Part shown: one piece after another, positions 1 to 9,554 of the stretch
Layout: the number at the start of each line of letters is the position of its first letter
Position numbering within the stretch: the first letter of the stretch is position 1
NCBI GenBank assembly: GCA_016845145.1
Contig: JAERTE010000112.1
Location: 1-64,000 of the forward strand
Source of the DNA: Rhodospirillaceae bacterium
Lineage (GTDB): Bacteria > Pseudomonadota > Alphaproteobacteria > Rhodospirillales > Casp-alpha2
Reading direction: 5' to 3'
Length of the DNA stretch: 64,000 bases
Notes under the pieces: generated by a model
Database searches by the model: none
What the model saw: the letters and a program-made list of their open reading frames with translations, nothing else
Told to the model about the DNA's origin: nothing
Made by a program: the position numbers and the translations under genes

Positions 1-2
1 TC

Positions 3-140
3 GATCTTCAAGCCACCATCAACCGGTTCGTCAAAGAGCATAACCAAGCAGAGGCCAAGCCATTCATTTGGAAGGCCGATCCAGATAAAATTATCGCCGC
101 AAGAAAACGAGGGTTCCAAACGTTGGAATCAATCCACTAG
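3..140 (+). CDS. IS630-family transposase, C-terminal end only
   Basis: This is an open frame entering from the left edge and ending in TAG at 138-140. The translated tail reads like the extreme C-terminus of IS630-type DDE transposases: a helix with 'INRFVKEHN', then 'PFIWKADPDKIIAA' and a short ending 'ESIH'. Only about 45 residues are visible, so the catalytic DDE residues lie outside the window and intactness cannot be judged. The right inverted repeat of such elements normally lies within a few tens of bases after the stop, which would put the element boundary in the 80-bp gap before acnA. I could not identify that repeat. Confidence 0.75.
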   Translation, partial: DLQATINRFVKEHNQAEAKPFIWKADPDKIIAARKRGFQTLESIH

Positions 141-218
141 AGGGCTCGAATATGCGCAATTCTTGCCGTAATCGTCGCGATGGAAACCATCCGAGGGGGC
201 CCCAAGGGGAGTTTTAGA

Positions 219-2906
219 ATGTCTATTATTGGTCACGATAGTTTAAACACGCGCCGAACGCTGAAAGTCGGCGGTAAGAAGTTTGATTACTACAGCCTTG
301 AGGCCGCGCAAGAGGCGGGACTTGGTGACGTCTCAACTTTACCTGTGTCGCTTAAAGTGCTGCTTGAGAACCTGCTGCGCCGGGAAGACGGCCGCACCGT
401 CAGTGTCGAAGACGTGAAGGCAGTTGCCAACTGGGGCGCGGCACGGTCGTCGAACCAGGAAATCGCCTATCGGCCGACCCGGGTGCTGATGCAGGATTTT
501 ACCGGCGTGCCGGCGGTTGTCGATTTGGCTTCCATGCGCGACGCCATGGTAGATGTTGGCGGCGATCCGCAGTTGATCAATCCGCTGAGCCCGGTCGATC
601 TGGTTATCGATCACTCATTGATGGTGGATCACGCGGGTACGCACGAGAGCTTTGGCCAGAACGTCAAATTGGAATTTGAGCGCAACCAGGAACGCTACGA
701 ATTTCTCAAATGGGGGCAGGGTGCGTTCAAGAATATGCGCGTCGTGCCGCCGGGCACCGGCATTTGTCATCAGGTCAACCTTGAGTATCTGGCGCAAGTG
801 GTTTGGACCCAGGAAGAAGACGGTCGCGAGATCGCATTCCCTGACACATTGGTCGGCACCGACTCGCACACCACGATGGTCAATGGTCTGTCGGTGCTGG
901 GCTGGGGCGTTGGGGGCATCGAAGCCGAAGCGGTCATGCTCGGCCAGCCGATCTCCATGCTGGTGCCGGAAGTCATCGGCTTCAAACTTACTGGTGCTAT
1001 GACCGAAGGCACCACGGCTACCGACTTGGTGCTGACAGTCGTCCAAATGCTGCGCAAAAAGGGCGTTGTCGGCAAATTCGTGGAATTCTTCGGCCCCGGC
1101 CTCGACAATCTGACCCTCGCCGATCAGGCAACCATCGCCAACATGGCGCCGGAATACGGCGCGACTTGCGGTTTCTTCCCGGTCACACAAGCGACGCTCG
1201 ACTACATGACCTTTACGGGCCGCGATGCGGGCCGCGTGGCTTTGGTTGAGGCCTATGCCAAGGCACAGGGCATGTGGCGTGATTCAAGCTCGCCGGACCC
1301 TGTGTTTACCGACACATTGGAACTGGCTTTAGGCGACGTGGTTGCTTCCATCGCCGGACCGAAACGCCCACAGGACCGCATCCAAGTCACCGATGCCAGC
1401 TCGACCTTTAAGTCTCAGTTCTCCGAAATGTCGGGCGGCCGGACGGAACAAAAATCCATCACGCCAGCAGGCGCCGATTTCGAATTGGCTGAGGGCGCGG
1501 TCATGTACGCGGCCATTACCAGCTGTACCAATACCTCTAACCCGGCGGTGTTGGTCGCAGCCGGTCTCGTCGCCAAGAAAGCCTTGGAAAAAGGTCTCAG
1601 CGCCAAGCCGTGGGTGAAAACCTCGCTGGCGCCCGGTAGCCAGGTTGTTGGCGATTACCTGGAGCAAGGTGGTCTGCAAGAACATCTCGACAATCTCGGT
1701 TTCAACATCGTCGGCTTTGGCTGTGCGTCGTGCATCGGCAACTCCGGCCTGATTGAGGAAAGCTTGATTGAGGCCATTGAAGATAACGACATGGTGGTAT
1801 CCGCCGTGTTGTCGTCGAACCGCAACTTCGAAGGCCGCGTCAGCCCGTGGACCAAAGCCAACTATCTGGCGTCGCCGCCACTGGTTGTCGCCTATGCGCT
1901 GGCCGGAAACATGAATGTTGATCTGTTCAACGATTCTCTGGGTGAGGATGCTGATGGCAATGCCGTCTATCTCAAGGACATCTGGCCGACCAACAAGGAA
2001 ATCGAGGATTACATCAACTCGGTCCTGACGCCGGCCATGTTCCGGGCGCGCTATGACAACGTGCTCGACGGCGAGGAAAACTGGCAGAAAATTAAAACAA
2101 CAGCTTCGGAAACCTATCAGTGGTCACCGGGCTCAACCTACATCCAGCATCCACCGTTCTTTGCCGACCAAAACAGCGCTGGCGAGGCCAAGGATGTTAT
2201 GGGTGCCAGGCCGCTCGCGTTGTTGGGCGCATCGATTACCACCGACCACATCTCGCCGGCCGGTTCCATTCAGAAGGAAGGCCCTGCCGGGACCTACTTG
2301 CTGGAGCATCAGGTGCGGCCGCATGACTTCAACTCCTATGGGTCGCGGCGCGGCAATCACGAAGTGATGATGCGCGGTACATTCGCCAATATTCGCATCA
2401 AAAACGAAATGGCGCCGGGCACCGAAGGCGGTTGGACTACCCATCAACCGTCGGGCGAAGTGATGTCCATTTATGACGCGGCCATGAAGTACAAAGAAGA
2501 AGGTGTGCCGCTGATGATCTTCGGTGGCGCGGAGTACGGCACCGGATCGAGCCGCGATTGGGCGGCCAAGGGTACACGCCTTTTGGGCGCCAAGGCAGTA
2601 GTCGTTGAAAGCTTCGAACGCATTCACCGATCAAACCTTGTGGGCATGGGCGTGCTGCCGTTGCAGTTCAAGAATGGCGAGACCCGTCAGTCGCTTGGGC
2701 TCGATGGTAGCGAGACTTTCGACCTGACCGGCATTGCCGCGGGCATTAAGCCGGGCATGGACGTGACGTTGCATATCCACCGTGCTGACGGCACGACCAC
2801 GGAGGCGACGTTGCTATGCCGCATCGATACCGTAGACGAGGTAGATTACTACCTCGCCGGCGGCATCCTGCAGTTCGTGCTGAGCAATCTGAACAAGGCT
2901 GCCTGA
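219..2906 (+). CDS. acnA: Aconitate hydratase A
   Basis: This is the TCA-cycle aconitase converting citrate to isocitrate through cis-aconitate on a [4Fe-4S] cluster in the cytoplasm. The protein is 895 residues, normal for the AcnA/IRP1 type. The three cluster cysteines are visible as Cys436 (in 'ITSCTNTSN') and Cys502 and Cys505 (in '[12 protein letters not shown]'). The C-terminal swivel domain carries '[16 protein letters not shown]'. An upstream in-frame ATG at 180 exists, but I chose 219 because 'GGGGAG' lies just before it and the protein then begins 'MSIIGHDS', as family members do. It is monocistronic and followed by a strong terminator. AcnA-type proteins can also act as RNA-binding regulators when the cluster is lost; nothing here tests that. 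Confidence 0.97.
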   Translation: MSIIGHDSLNTRRTLKVGGKKFDYYSLEAAQEAGLGDVSTLPVSLKVLLENLLRREDGRTVSVEDVKAVANWGAARSSNQEIAYRPTRVLMQDFTGVPAVVDLASMRDAMVDVGGDPQLINPLSPVDLVIDHSLMVDHAGTHESFGQNVKLEFERNQERYEFLKWGQGAFKNMRVVPPGTGICHQVNLEYLAQVVWTQEEDGREIAFPDTLVGTDSHTTMVNGLSVLGWGVGGIEAEAVMLGQPISMLVPEVIGFKLTGAMTEGTTATDLVLTVVQMLRKKGVVGKFVEFFGPGLDNLTLADQATIANMAPEYGATCGFFPVTQATLDYMTFTGRDAGRVALVEAYAKAQGMWRDSSSPDPVFTDTLELALGDVVASIAGPKRPQDRIQVTDASSTFKSQFSEMSGGRTEQKSITPAGADFELAEGAVMYAAITSCTNTSNPAVLVAAGLVAKKALEKGLSAKPWVKTSLAPGSQVVGDYLEQGGLQEHLDNLGFNIVGFGCASCIGNSGLIEESLIEAIEDNDMVVSAVLSSNRNFEGRVSPWTKANYLASPPLVVAYALAGNMNVDLFNDSLGEDADGNAVYLKDIWPTNKEIEDYINSVLTPAMFRARYDNVLDGEENWQKIKTTASETYQWSPGSTYIQHPPFFADQNSAGEAKDVMGARPLALLGASITTDHISPAGSIQKEGPAGTYLLEHQVRPHDFNSYGSRRGNHEVMMRGTFANIRIKNEMAPGTEGGWTTHQPSGEVMSIYDAAMKYKEEGVPLMIFGGAEYGTGSSRDWAAKGTRLLGAKAVVVESFERIHRSNLVGMGVLPLQFKNGETRQSLGLDGSETFDLTGIAAGIKPGMDVTLHIHRADGTTTEATLLCRIDTVDEVDYYLAGGILQFVLSNLNKAA

Positions 2907-2924
2907 TTTCAGGTTTTCAAAATT

Positions 2925-2966
2925 GGCCGTCCAGCGAGTTTCAAGTCTCGCTGGGCGGCCTTTTTT
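2925..2966 (+). terminator. Rho-independent terminator of acnA
   Basis: A 14-bp stem (2925-2938 pairing with 2947-2960, one G-T pair) closes an 8-nt loop and is followed directly by six T residues at 2961-2966. It begins 18 bp after the acnA stop codon. Confidence 0.93.
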
Positions 2967-3072
2967 GTGAGCGCCGTTCTACAGAGGACGTTCACGACTT
3001 CGTGAAAACTTCGGTTTGCTCATCCGCTCACTCTCATGTGATTGGTACTGACGCTGCGTTTTGCGCTAAGCC

Positions 3073-3795
3073 ATGAATATGATGAAGCTGAAATCAGTCA
3101 TATTGACCTTAGCAATGAGCGCCTTCTTCGCAGGAGCCGCGGTTGCCCAAGAACATCCGTTGACCGTTGTTGAGCTGTTCACGTCGCAGGGTTGCTCGTC
3201 GTGTCCGCCGGCCGATTCGTTGCTTGGGGAATTGGCCAAACGCGAAGACGTCTTGGCGCTTTCAGTCCACGTGGATTACTGGGATTACATCGGATGGAAA
3301 GACCCGTTCGCCGCCGCGGCCCATGGCGACCGACAGAAGGATTACGCGTCGCAGTTCGCCCTGCGTTATGTATATACGCCCCAGATGGTGATCCATGGCG
3401 CTTATCAGTCGGTGGGGTCAAAACGTCACGAGGTGTTGGCACATATTAAGAAAGCCAGGCAATTGCCCCACGTTGGTATCTCGTTGAAGCAAACCGATGC
3501 AGGGCTTGAACTGACGCTGCCAACTGCGGAAATCGAAGAGTCAGTTGAGATTTTGTCTGTTTTTTACGATCGCCGGCATGAAACAAAAATCAGGCGCGGT
3601 GAGAACAGTGGGCAATCCCTGGCCTATCATAATGTCGTTCGAGGCATGCAGCCCGTAGGCCGATGGCGAGGTAAGGCTACCCGCATGATTGTGCCCATGG
3701 CCGAGACAAGCGCGGATGTTTGCGCAGTGCTGCTGCAATCCAAAAAAACTGGGCGTATTCTAGGTGCCGCGCGGATAGACCTGACACCATCTTAA
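3073..3795 (+). CDS. DUF1223 family secreted thioredoxin-like protein
   Basis: This 240-residue protein has an N-terminal signal peptide: a basic start, a hydrophobic run, and an 'AVAQE' cleavage-like site near residue 26. The mature part begins 'VVELFTSQGCSSCPPAD', the hallmark of DUF1223, whose members have a thioredoxin-like fold with a C-x2-C motif (here Cys-Ser-Ser-Cys). Downstream 'HVDYWDYIGWKDPFA' is also typical of the family. Periplasmic location is inferred. The biochemical role of the family is not settled. The gene stands alone between acnA and a small hypothetical gene. Several ATG codons lie close together at the start, so the exact initiation codon is uncertain by a few residues. 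Confidence 0.85.
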   Translation: MNMMKLKSVILTLAMSAFFAGAAVAQEHPLTVVELFTSQGCSSCPPADSLLGELAKREDVLALSVHVDYWDYIGWKDPFAAAAHGDRQKDYASQFALRYVYTPQMVIHGAYQSVGSKRHEVLAHIKKARQLPHVGISLKQTDAGLELTLPTAEIEESVEILSVFYDRRHETKIRRGENSGQSLAYHNVVRGMQPVGRWRGKATRMIVPMAETSADVCAVLLQSKKTGRILGAARIDLTPS

Positions 3796-3883
3796 GGCGT
3801 CTCAGTTTTTTCACACCTCTGCCATTGCCGCGTCATAATCAGCGCCTATATCTACATGCAGATGTATGGCTAGGGAGGCAGCA

Positions 3884-4081
3884 GTGGTTATGAGCAATCC
3901 GTCGGATACGAATTGGCGCAAAGCGCTCCGCGAGGAGCCTCTGTTGGATGACGTCTTGGCTGACCCTATCATTAGGCAACTTATGGTCCGCGACGGTGTC
4001 TCTCAGGCGGATGTATTCGGTTTGGTTGCCCGGGTCCCATCGCGCCAGCGAAAAGAAACGCTGGTCAGCGAGGCCGCTTAG
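3884..4081 (+). CDS. Small hypothetical protein
   Basis: This encodes about 65 residues with no recognised domain. The GTG at 3884 sits 5 nt after a good 'AGGGAGG' ribosome site; the ATG at 3890 is the alternative. The sequence contains 'ALREEPLLDDVLADPIIRQLMVRDGVS', which resembles short helical proteins found singly in Rhodospirillales genomes, with the C-terminal half rich in Arg and Gln. It is convergent with htpG, whose stop lies 33 bp downstream. The coding call rests on the ribosome site and plausible codon use, not on homology. Confidence 0.55.
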   Translation: MVMSNPSDTNWRKALREEPLLDDVLADPIIRQLMVRDGVSQADVFGLVARVPSRQRKETLVSEAA

Positions 4082-4113
4082 CCCACCGATCAACTGGCCG
4101 ATGAACTGGCCAA

Positions 4114-6015
4114 TTAACCAGCCAGACCTTTCTCCATGACAGAAGCCATGCGGCGCGAAAATGCCAGCGGATCGGCCACGGGCTCGCCTTCGACGATGCG
4201 GGCTTGATCAAGCAAAAGGTATGCGGCGTCTTCGATGATGGTGTCTTTGCCGTCGCCGTCGGCAGCGCGTTTTGCCAACTTGCCGATGAGGGCATGGTCG
4301 GGGTTGATCTCAAGTACGCGTGGCGTCGCTTCCGATAGTTGTTTGTGCTGTTTCAGCATGCGTTCCAGGTGGATATCCATGTCGCCTTCATCAGCAACAA
4401 GGCAGACCGCACTATCAGTGAGGCGTTCCGAGGTACGCACATCTTTTACTTTCTCGCCGAGCGCCACCTTGAATGCGGCGATTAAAGGCGCCACGTCTTC
4501 GGTCGTATCTTTCTTGTCATCATTGTCGTCGCCATCTTTCTTGTCGTCGCCGGCGACATTGGTCAGATCAGCACCGCCCCGGGTGGCCGACTTGAATGGT
4601 TTTTCCTCATAGGGCCCGGCGGAAGAGACCCAGAATTCATCCACTGGATCGGTCAACAACAGCACTTCCACACCTTTGGCCTTGAAGCCTTCGAGTTGTG
4701 GGCTCTGTGCAACCTGTTCGGCGTCCTCGCCGGTGATGTAGTAAATGGCGTCTTGGCCGTCCTTCATGCGCTCCACGTATTCGGCGAGACTGGTCAGGCC
4801 GTCGGACGTGGTCGAGCGGAACCGCGCGATACCCAGCAAGTTGTCTCGGTTCTCGAAATCTTCATAAATTCCTTCCTTCACCACGGCGCCGAAGTTATCC
4901 CAGAACGTCGCGTATTCCTCCGGCGCTTTCTCCGCTTTCTTTTTAAGTTCATTGAAGACACGCTTGGTCAGCGCCTTCTTGATTTTCGCCAGCGCCGGAT
5001 TGTGTTGCAGCATCTCGCGGCTGATGTTCAGCGGCAGATCTTCCGAGTCGACGATACCGCGCAAAAAGCGGAAATAGGACGGCAACAATTCGTCGCAGTT
5101 GTCGGTGATGTAGACCCGTTTGACGTAGAGCTTCAGTTGGCTTTTTCGTTCCGGCTGAAAAAGGTCGAAAGGCCGGCTCGACGGCACGTAGAGCAGGTTG
5201 GTATAGGCCTGCACGCCTTCAACGCGGTTGTGGATGGTCAGCCACGGGTCGTCAAACATGTGCGAAACGTGGTGGTAGAATTCCTTGTAGTCGTCTTCGG
5301 AGATATCTTTCTTGGCACGCGTCCAAACAGCCGACGCCGTGTTCAGGGTTTCATCAGCGATATCTTTGCCGTCGCCCTGGAGCACAACAGGCAGCCCGAC
5401 GTGGTCCGAATAGGTTTTGACAATGGTGCGAATACGCTCGGGCTCTAGATATTCTTTGTCTGCTTTTTTCAGATGCACCACGACATCGGTGCCGTGAGAG
5501 GACCGGTCTGCTTCTTCAATGGAGAACTCGCCACGCCCGTCCGATATCCACAACCAAGCCTTATCTTCACCAGCACGCCGCGTCGTGACTTCAATGTTGT
5601 CGGCAACCATGAAGGCCGAATAAAAACCGACACCGAATTGACCGATCAAATCGACCTCGGATTTTTCCTTTTTATCTTTTTTCGCTGCACCCAACGCGTC
5701 CATGAAGGCCTGCGTGCCGGAGCTGGCAATGGTGCCCAGCGTTGCGACGAGATCATCGCGGGTCATGCCGATTCCATTGTCGGAAATCGCGATGGTTTTG
5801 GCTTTTTTGTCTACCGCCAGGGTAATCTGAAATTCGCCGTCGCCATCGATCAGGGCCGGCGTGGTCAACGCTTCGTAGCGCAACTTGTCGCAGGCGTCTG
5901 ACGCGTTGGAGATCAGCTCACGCAGAAAGATTTCCTTATGGCTGTAGAGCGAGTGGGCGACGATATCCAGCAGTTTGCTGACTTCAGCCTGGAACGAAAA
6001 TGTTTCTTTAGTCAT
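4114..6015 (-). CDS. htpG: Molecular chaperone HtpG (bacterial Hsp90)
   Basis: This is an ATP-dependent cytoplasmic chaperone of the Hsp90/GHKL family, 633 residues as expected. N-terminal nucleotide-site motifs are visible: 'ELISNASDACDKLR' around residues 33-46 (with Glu33 and Asn37), 'DNGIGMT' at 79-85 and 'GQFGVGFYSAF' further on. The middle domain contains 'LPLNISREMLQ'. A charged Lys/Asp-rich segment (about residues 510-525) sits in the C-terminal half. The frame runs open for 40 codons upstream, but the start is placed at 6015 because 'MTKETFSFQAEV' is the canonical N-terminus. It is divergent from the downstream aminotransferase, with a 157-bp shared intergenic region. Confidence 0.97.
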   Translation of the reverse strand: MTKETFSFQAEVSKLLDIVAHSLYSHKEIFLRELISNASDACDKLRYEALTTPALIDGDGEFQITLAVDKKAKTIAISDNGIGMTRDDLVATLGTIASSGTQAFMDALGAAKKDKKEKSEVDLIGQFGVGFYSAFMVADNIEVTTRRAGEDKAWLWISDGRGEFSIEEADRSSHGTDVVVHLKKADKEYLEPERIRTIVKTYSDHVGLPVVLQGDGKDIADETLNTASAVWTRAKKDISEDDYKEFYHHVSHMFDDPWLTIHNRVEGVQAYTNLLYVPSSRPFDLFQPERKSQLKLYVKRVYITDNCDELLPSYFRFLRGIVDSEDLPLNISREMLQHNPALAKIKKALTKRVFNELKKKAEKAPEEYATFWDNFGAVVKEGIYEDFENRDNLLGIARFRSTTSDGLTSLAEYVERMKDGQDAIYYITGEDAEQVAQSPQLEGFKAKGVEVLLLTDPVDEFWVSSAGPYEEKPFKSATRGGADLTNVAGDDKKDGDDNDDKKDTTEDVAPLIAAFKVALGEKVKDVRTSERLTDSAVCLVADEGDMDIHLERMLKQHKQLSEATPRVLEINPDHALIGKLAKRAADGDGKDTIIEDAAYLLLDQARIVEGEPVADPLAFSRRMASVMEKGLAG

Positions 6016-6124
6016 GTGGCGAACCCCGTTGGTCTTCTCGAAAATCCGGCATTGATATGGACCGATGGACCGGAGTGCGCAAGTCCCGGATGGTAATTCA
6101 AACAGGGACTTGCCGCCGTCAGTG

Positions 6125-6152
6125 CTAATGGGCATCGTAGAGGTTGTTCAAT
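6125..6152 (-). promoter_or_regulatory. Possible heat-shock (sigma-32-like) promoter of htpG
   Basis: On the minus strand, 'ATTGAA' (6147-6152) is followed after about 14 bp by 'CCCATTAG' (6125-6132), resembling the CTTGAA / CCCCAT pattern of sigma-32 promoters. It lies about 110 nt upstream of the htpG start. The match is imperfect and the call rests on the expectation that htpG is heat inducible. Confidence 0.3.
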
Positions 6153-6172
6153 TTTTCAAGTGGGGACGAGTG

Positions 6173-7087
6173 ATGGCTGCTGATCGTGAAAACCTGACGG
6201 TTTACTTCAATGGGGAATTCGTGCCGTGGGCCGATGCCAAGGTGCATGTTTTCACGCCGGCAGTGAAATATGGCGCCGGTGTATTTGAGGGCATTTGCGC
6301 CTACCCCACCGAAAACGGCATGAGCATCTTCCGTCTGCAAGAACACCTGGCGCGGCTGGAGTACTCGCAACGCGTGATGCGGTTCGAACGGATTTACACC
6401 GCTGACGAGCTCACGGGCCCGGTCATCGAAGTGGTCAAGCGCAACGGCTTTCAAGAAACCGTTCATGTTCGCCCCACAGTCTACGTGGATGGAGATGGTG
6501 AGGCCGGCGCGCTCGGGCCGATCGGTGTTTGTGTCACCGCGGTTCAGAAAAAGCGACCGGAGTTTACCGCCAAGGGCTGCCGAGTGCAGGTCTCGTCATG
6601 GCAGCGGATTTCGGACCTTGCCATGCCGACCCGCGTGAAGGCGCACGCCAACTACAACAATTCGCGCTTCGCCGTGACGCAGGCCCGGACGGATGGCTAC
6701 GATACGGCATTGTTGCTCAACGCCAAGGGTCATGTGGCTGAAGGCCCCGCTATGTGTTTCTTCATGGTGCGTGACGGCAAGGTGGTGACCCCGTCGATCA
6801 CCTCAAGCATTCTGGAAAGCATCACCCGCGACACCATCTTGCAGTTATGCCGCGACGAACTGGGTATGGAGCCTGTCGAACGCGATATAGATCGAAGCGA
6901 GCTTTATGCAGCCGACGAGGCTTTCTTCTGTGGCACGGCCTGGGAAGTAACGCCCATCACCCATATCGATGGCCACGCGCTCGGTAGCGGTGCGCCGGGA
7001 CAGGTTTCCCGCGATTTGCAGACGGCGTATTTCGATCTGGTCGAAGGCCGCGTGGCGGACACGCGCGGCTGGCATACGCCGGTGTAG
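6173..7087 (+). CDS. ilvE: Branched-chain amino-acid aminotransferase
   Basis: This is a PLP-dependent fold-type IV aminotransferase of 304 residues, predicted to interconvert branched-chain 2-oxo acids and Leu/Ile/Val in the cytoplasm. The Schiff-base lysine is Lys156 in 'TRVKAHANYNNS', and the cofactor-binding glutamate is Glu190 in 'HVAEGPAMCFF'. N-terminal features include 'YFNGEFVPWADAKVHVF' and 'GAGVFEGICAY'. The ATG at 6173 is preferred over upstream in-frame starts because it gives the usual N-terminus and has 'GGGGACGAG' upstream. The pcm gene follows after 10 bp, so the two are probably cotranscribed. D-amino-acid aminotransferase or ADC lyase are possible relatives, but the overall pattern favours IlvE. 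Confidence 0.9.
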   Translation: MAADRENLTVYFNGEFVPWADAKVHVFTPAVKYGAGVFEGICAYPTENGMSIFRLQEHLARLEYSQRVMRFERIYTADELTGPVIEVVKRNGFQETVHVRPTVYVDGDGEAGALGPIGVCVTAVQKKRPEFTAKGCRVQVSSWQRISDLAMPTRVKAHANYNNSRFAVTQARTDGYDTALLLNAKGHVAEGPAMCFFMVRDGKVVTPSITSSILESITRDTILQLCRDELGMEPVERDIDRSELYAADEAFFCGTAWEVTPITHIDGHALGSGAPGQVSRDLQTAYFDLVEGRVADTRGWHTPV

Positions 7088-7097
7088 ATGATCGGGC

Positions 7098-7790
7098 ATG
7101 GACGCGGGCGAACACCAAAAGGCTGTTCACCGCTTGATCGCCGAGATCGAGCGGAATGCTCGCGATACCGCGCACTGGACCGGACGTAAGACGTTTTCGG
7201 AACGAACCATGGCAGCCATGGCGAACGTGCCGCGGCATCGTTTCGTGACCCCTAACTATGAGGTTGCTGCCTACGTCAATCGACCACAACCCATCGGTCA
7301 CGGCCAAACCATCTCGCAGCCCTATATTGTCGCTTTAATGACCGACTTGCTGGATTTGAAGGGACACGAGAAGATTTTGGAGATCGGTACCGGATCGGGC
7401 TACCAGACGGCCGTGCTGGCCGAGGTTCTCAACACAGGCCACATTTATTCCGTCGAAACCCTTTCAGCCCTTGCCCGGCAGGCGCAGCGACGATTGGCGG
7501 AAATGAACTACACCAATATTAGCGTCCGGGAAGGTGATGGGTTCGACGGCTGGTCAGAGCACGCGCCGTACGATGCCATCATTGTGACAGCGGCGCCGGA
7601 GCGAATACCAAAGACGCTGATTGATCAATTGGCGATGGGCGGACGCATGGCCGTTCCTTTGGGCCGTCCGCATGACCGGCAAAGCCTAGTGGTGCTCAGC
7701 AAGTCGTTGTCGGGCAAAGTGACCGAAGACCATGTGCTGCCGGTGGCATTCGTACCCATGGTTTGCAGCAGTTCGCACGCAAAGCGCTGA
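7098..7790 (+). CDS. pcm: Protein-L-isoaspartate O-methyltransferase
   Basis: This is an SAM-dependent repair enzyme that methylates isoaspartyl residues in damaged proteins. It is 230 residues. The SAM-binding motif I is 'LEIGTGSGYQTAVLAE' (about residues 94-109), preceded by the PCMT signature 'GHGQTISQPYIVALM' (about 68-82). A post-motif 'VREGDGFDGW' supplies motif II. The N-terminal segment is slightly longer than in the minimal enzyme. It begins 10 bp after the aminotransferase, suggesting one transcript; linkage to a stationary-phase or survival gene is not evident here. Confidence 0.93.
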   Translation: MDAGEHQKAVHRLIAEIERNARDTAHWTGRKTFSERTMAAMANVPRHRFVTPNYEVAAYVNRPQPIGHGQTISQPYIVALMTDLLDLKGHEKILEIGTGSGYQTAVLAEVLNTGHIYSVETLSALARQAQRRLAEMNYTNISVREGDGFDGWSEHAPYDAIIVTAAPERIPKTLIDQLAMGGRMAVPLGRPHDRQSLVVLSKSLSGKVTEDHVLPVAFVPMVCSSSHAKR

Positions 7791-7863
7791 CACTATATAA
7801 TTGTGGAATATGATTGATCGGCCAGTTATGTTGTCGCTGGTGTATCTATGGGGAGGTTGAGTT

Positions 7864-8772
7864 GTGCGTTATCAGAGTATCTTGAGGTTTCTTTCCGTAT
7901 TGTTGTTGGCGCTGAGTACGATGGCTGCGCATGCCGATGAAGTGCGAATCAAACACGCCGGTCTGACACTGAATGCGCAATTGAATATGGCTGATGGCAA
8001 AGCGCTGAAGGATGGCGCCGTGATGCTGGTGCACGGTACGCTTGCGCACAATGGCATGGATACGATCAAAAACCTGTCCGATGTGCTGAATGAGCGCGGT
8101 TTCAACACGTTGGCGATCAACCTCTCGCTCGGTGTTGATGACCGGCATGGCATGTACGATTGCAAGGTCCCACATCGCCACAAGCATCTTGATGCGGTCG
8201 CCGAGATCGCAGCCTGGTTCGACTGGCTGAAAGCCAAAGACACTGGTGATGTGGTGCTGTTCGGCCATTCACGCGGCGGCAACCAGGTCACCCGGTTTGC
8301 CACGGAGAAGGGGCACGCTGCATTGAGTCGCCTTGTTCTTTTGGCCCCGGCAACGTGGAACCGAGATGCCAGTGCCAAGGGATATGAAAGGAGCCACGGG
8401 CGTTCATTGGATGCGGCGCTGAGCGATGCCGAAGCGCGCATTGCTGCCGGCAAGGGTGATCAAATGATACCGGGTAATGGTCTGCTCTATTGCCCAGGTG
8501 CGGATGCGACGGCAAAAAGCGTGGTTTCCTATTACAAACCGGACTCGCGCTTTGACACACCATCGATTCTCAAGGAGCTCAAATTGCCTGTATTGGTCGT
8601 TGCCGGCGGCAAGGATACCGTTGTTAAGGGCTTGGCGGAACGGGTTGAGCCCATGGCCGACGGCAAACGCCTGCATTTCGGCCTGGTCGATGACGCCGAT
8701 CACTTTTTTCTCGACCTGTATGCTGAAGATGTGGCGGACTTGATGGAAGAGTTTCTTTCTCCCGACAGCTAG
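7864..8772 (+). CDS. Secreted alpha/beta hydrolase
   Basis: This is a 302-residue protein with a cleavable signal peptide (hydrophobic residues 7-20, 'AAHADE' cleavage region), so probably periplasmic. The hydrolase core has an oxyanion-hole strand 'VMLVHGTLAHNG' and the nucleophile elbow 'LFGHSRGGNQ' (Ser136). Likely triad partners are the Asp in 'AGGKDTVV' and the His in 'DDADHFFLDLY'. The start is GTG at 7864, following 'GGGGAGG'. The substrate is unknown; esterase or peptidase-like activity is only an inference from fold. It is monocistronic, with 46 bp separating it from the nucleosidase. Confidence 0.75.
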   Translation: MRYQSILRFLSVLLLALSTMAAHADEVRIKHAGLTLNAQLNMADGKALKDGAVMLVHGTLAHNGMDTIKNLSDVLNERGFNTLAINLSLGVDDRHGMYDCKVPHRHKHLDAVAEIAAWFDWLKAKDTGDVVLFGHSRGGNQVTRFATEKGHAALSRLVLLAPATWNRDASAKGYERSHGRSLDAALSDAEARIAAGKGDQMIPGNGLLYCPGADATAKSVVSYYKPDSRFDTPSILKELKLPVLVVAGGKDTVVKGLAERVEPMADGKRLHFGLVDDADHFFLDLYAEDVADLMEEFLSPDS

Positions 8773-8818
8773 GCATCGTAAGCTCTCTCGCGTGAATGAA
8801 TGACGGGAGAACAGATCA

Positions 8819-9529
8819 ATGCTAGCAGTCATGGGCGCCATGGAAGAAGAAGTGGCTCTACTGCGCGGCGGCATGCGTGTGGACGATGAGAACGTCCACG
8901 CGGGCATCAATGTCATTCGAGGCGACTACAAGGATACGGATATCGCGCTCGTGCAGTGCGGTATCGGCAAGGTCAACGCAGCCATCTGCACGCAAATGCT
9001 CATCGATCTTTATAAGCCCGACCGGTTGTTGTTTAGTGGCGTCGCAGGCGGATTGATGCCGAACATGGCGGTCGGGGATTTAATCATTGCCAGCCACCTT
9101 ATTCAGTTCGATGTGGATCTGACGGCATTTGGCCGCCGCCACGGCGAATTGCCCGACCAGGAACGCATGATCCAATCCGATCCCGACATGGTGCAAAAAG
9201 CCGCCGATGCCTACGATGCGGCGTTCCAGCCCGGCGGCGATGATGAACCGAACCTGATGATCGGCACAATCGTATCGGGTGACCGATTTGTGAAAGATTC
9301 AGATACACTGCGCTGGCTACAGCGCGAGTTCGCAGCCTTGGCAACTGAAATGGAGGGGGCTGCGGTCGGCTATACCTGTGGCTTGAGCGATGTGCCGTTT
9401 GTTGTGATCCGCGGACTTTCCGATACAGCAGGGGAAAACGCGCCGGATGACTTTTCCGCCAATCTTCACAAAGTCTGTCAATCTTCGCATCGGCTACTTG
9501 AAGACCTGATTCCGAGGGTCGGCGGATAA
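8819..9529 (+). CDS. mtnN: 5'-methylthioadenosine/S-adenosylhomocysteine nucleosidase
   Basis: This 236-residue protein is predicted to hydrolyse MTA and SAH to adenine plus the thioribose or ribosyl-homocysteine product. The N-terminus 'MGAMEEEVALLR' matches the MtnN/Pfs family, with a catalytic Glu in the EEE run. 'FSGVAGGLMP' binds the ribose/phosphate region, and 'TEMEGAAVGYTC' followed by 'RGLSDTA' carries the active-site Glu and Asp. A ribosome site 'CGGGAGA' precedes the ATG. The next gene encodes an MttB-family methyltransferase 25 bp downstream, so the pair may be cotranscribed; MttB enzymes use corrinoid rather than SAM, so a direct biochemical link is not required. Confidence 0.88.
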   Translation: MLAVMGAMEEEVALLRGGMRVDDENVHAGINVIRGDYKDTDIALVQCGIGKVNAAICTQMLIDLYKPDRLLFSGVAGGLMPNMAVGDLIIASHLIQFDVDLTAFGRRHGELPDQERMIQSDPDMVQKAADAYDAAFQPGGDDEPNLMIGTIVSGDRFVKDSDTLRWLQREFAALATEMEGAAVGYTCGLSDVPFVVIRGLSDTAGENAPDDFSANLHKVCQSSHRLLEDLIPRVGG

Positions 9530-9554
9530 TTCGATCAATGGCGAGGGGGAAGAC

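Noticed and set aside
4696-5901. Long plus-strand open frames opposite htpG
   Set aside because: They mirror the codon structure of htpG, lack ribosome sites and show no protein-like pattern.
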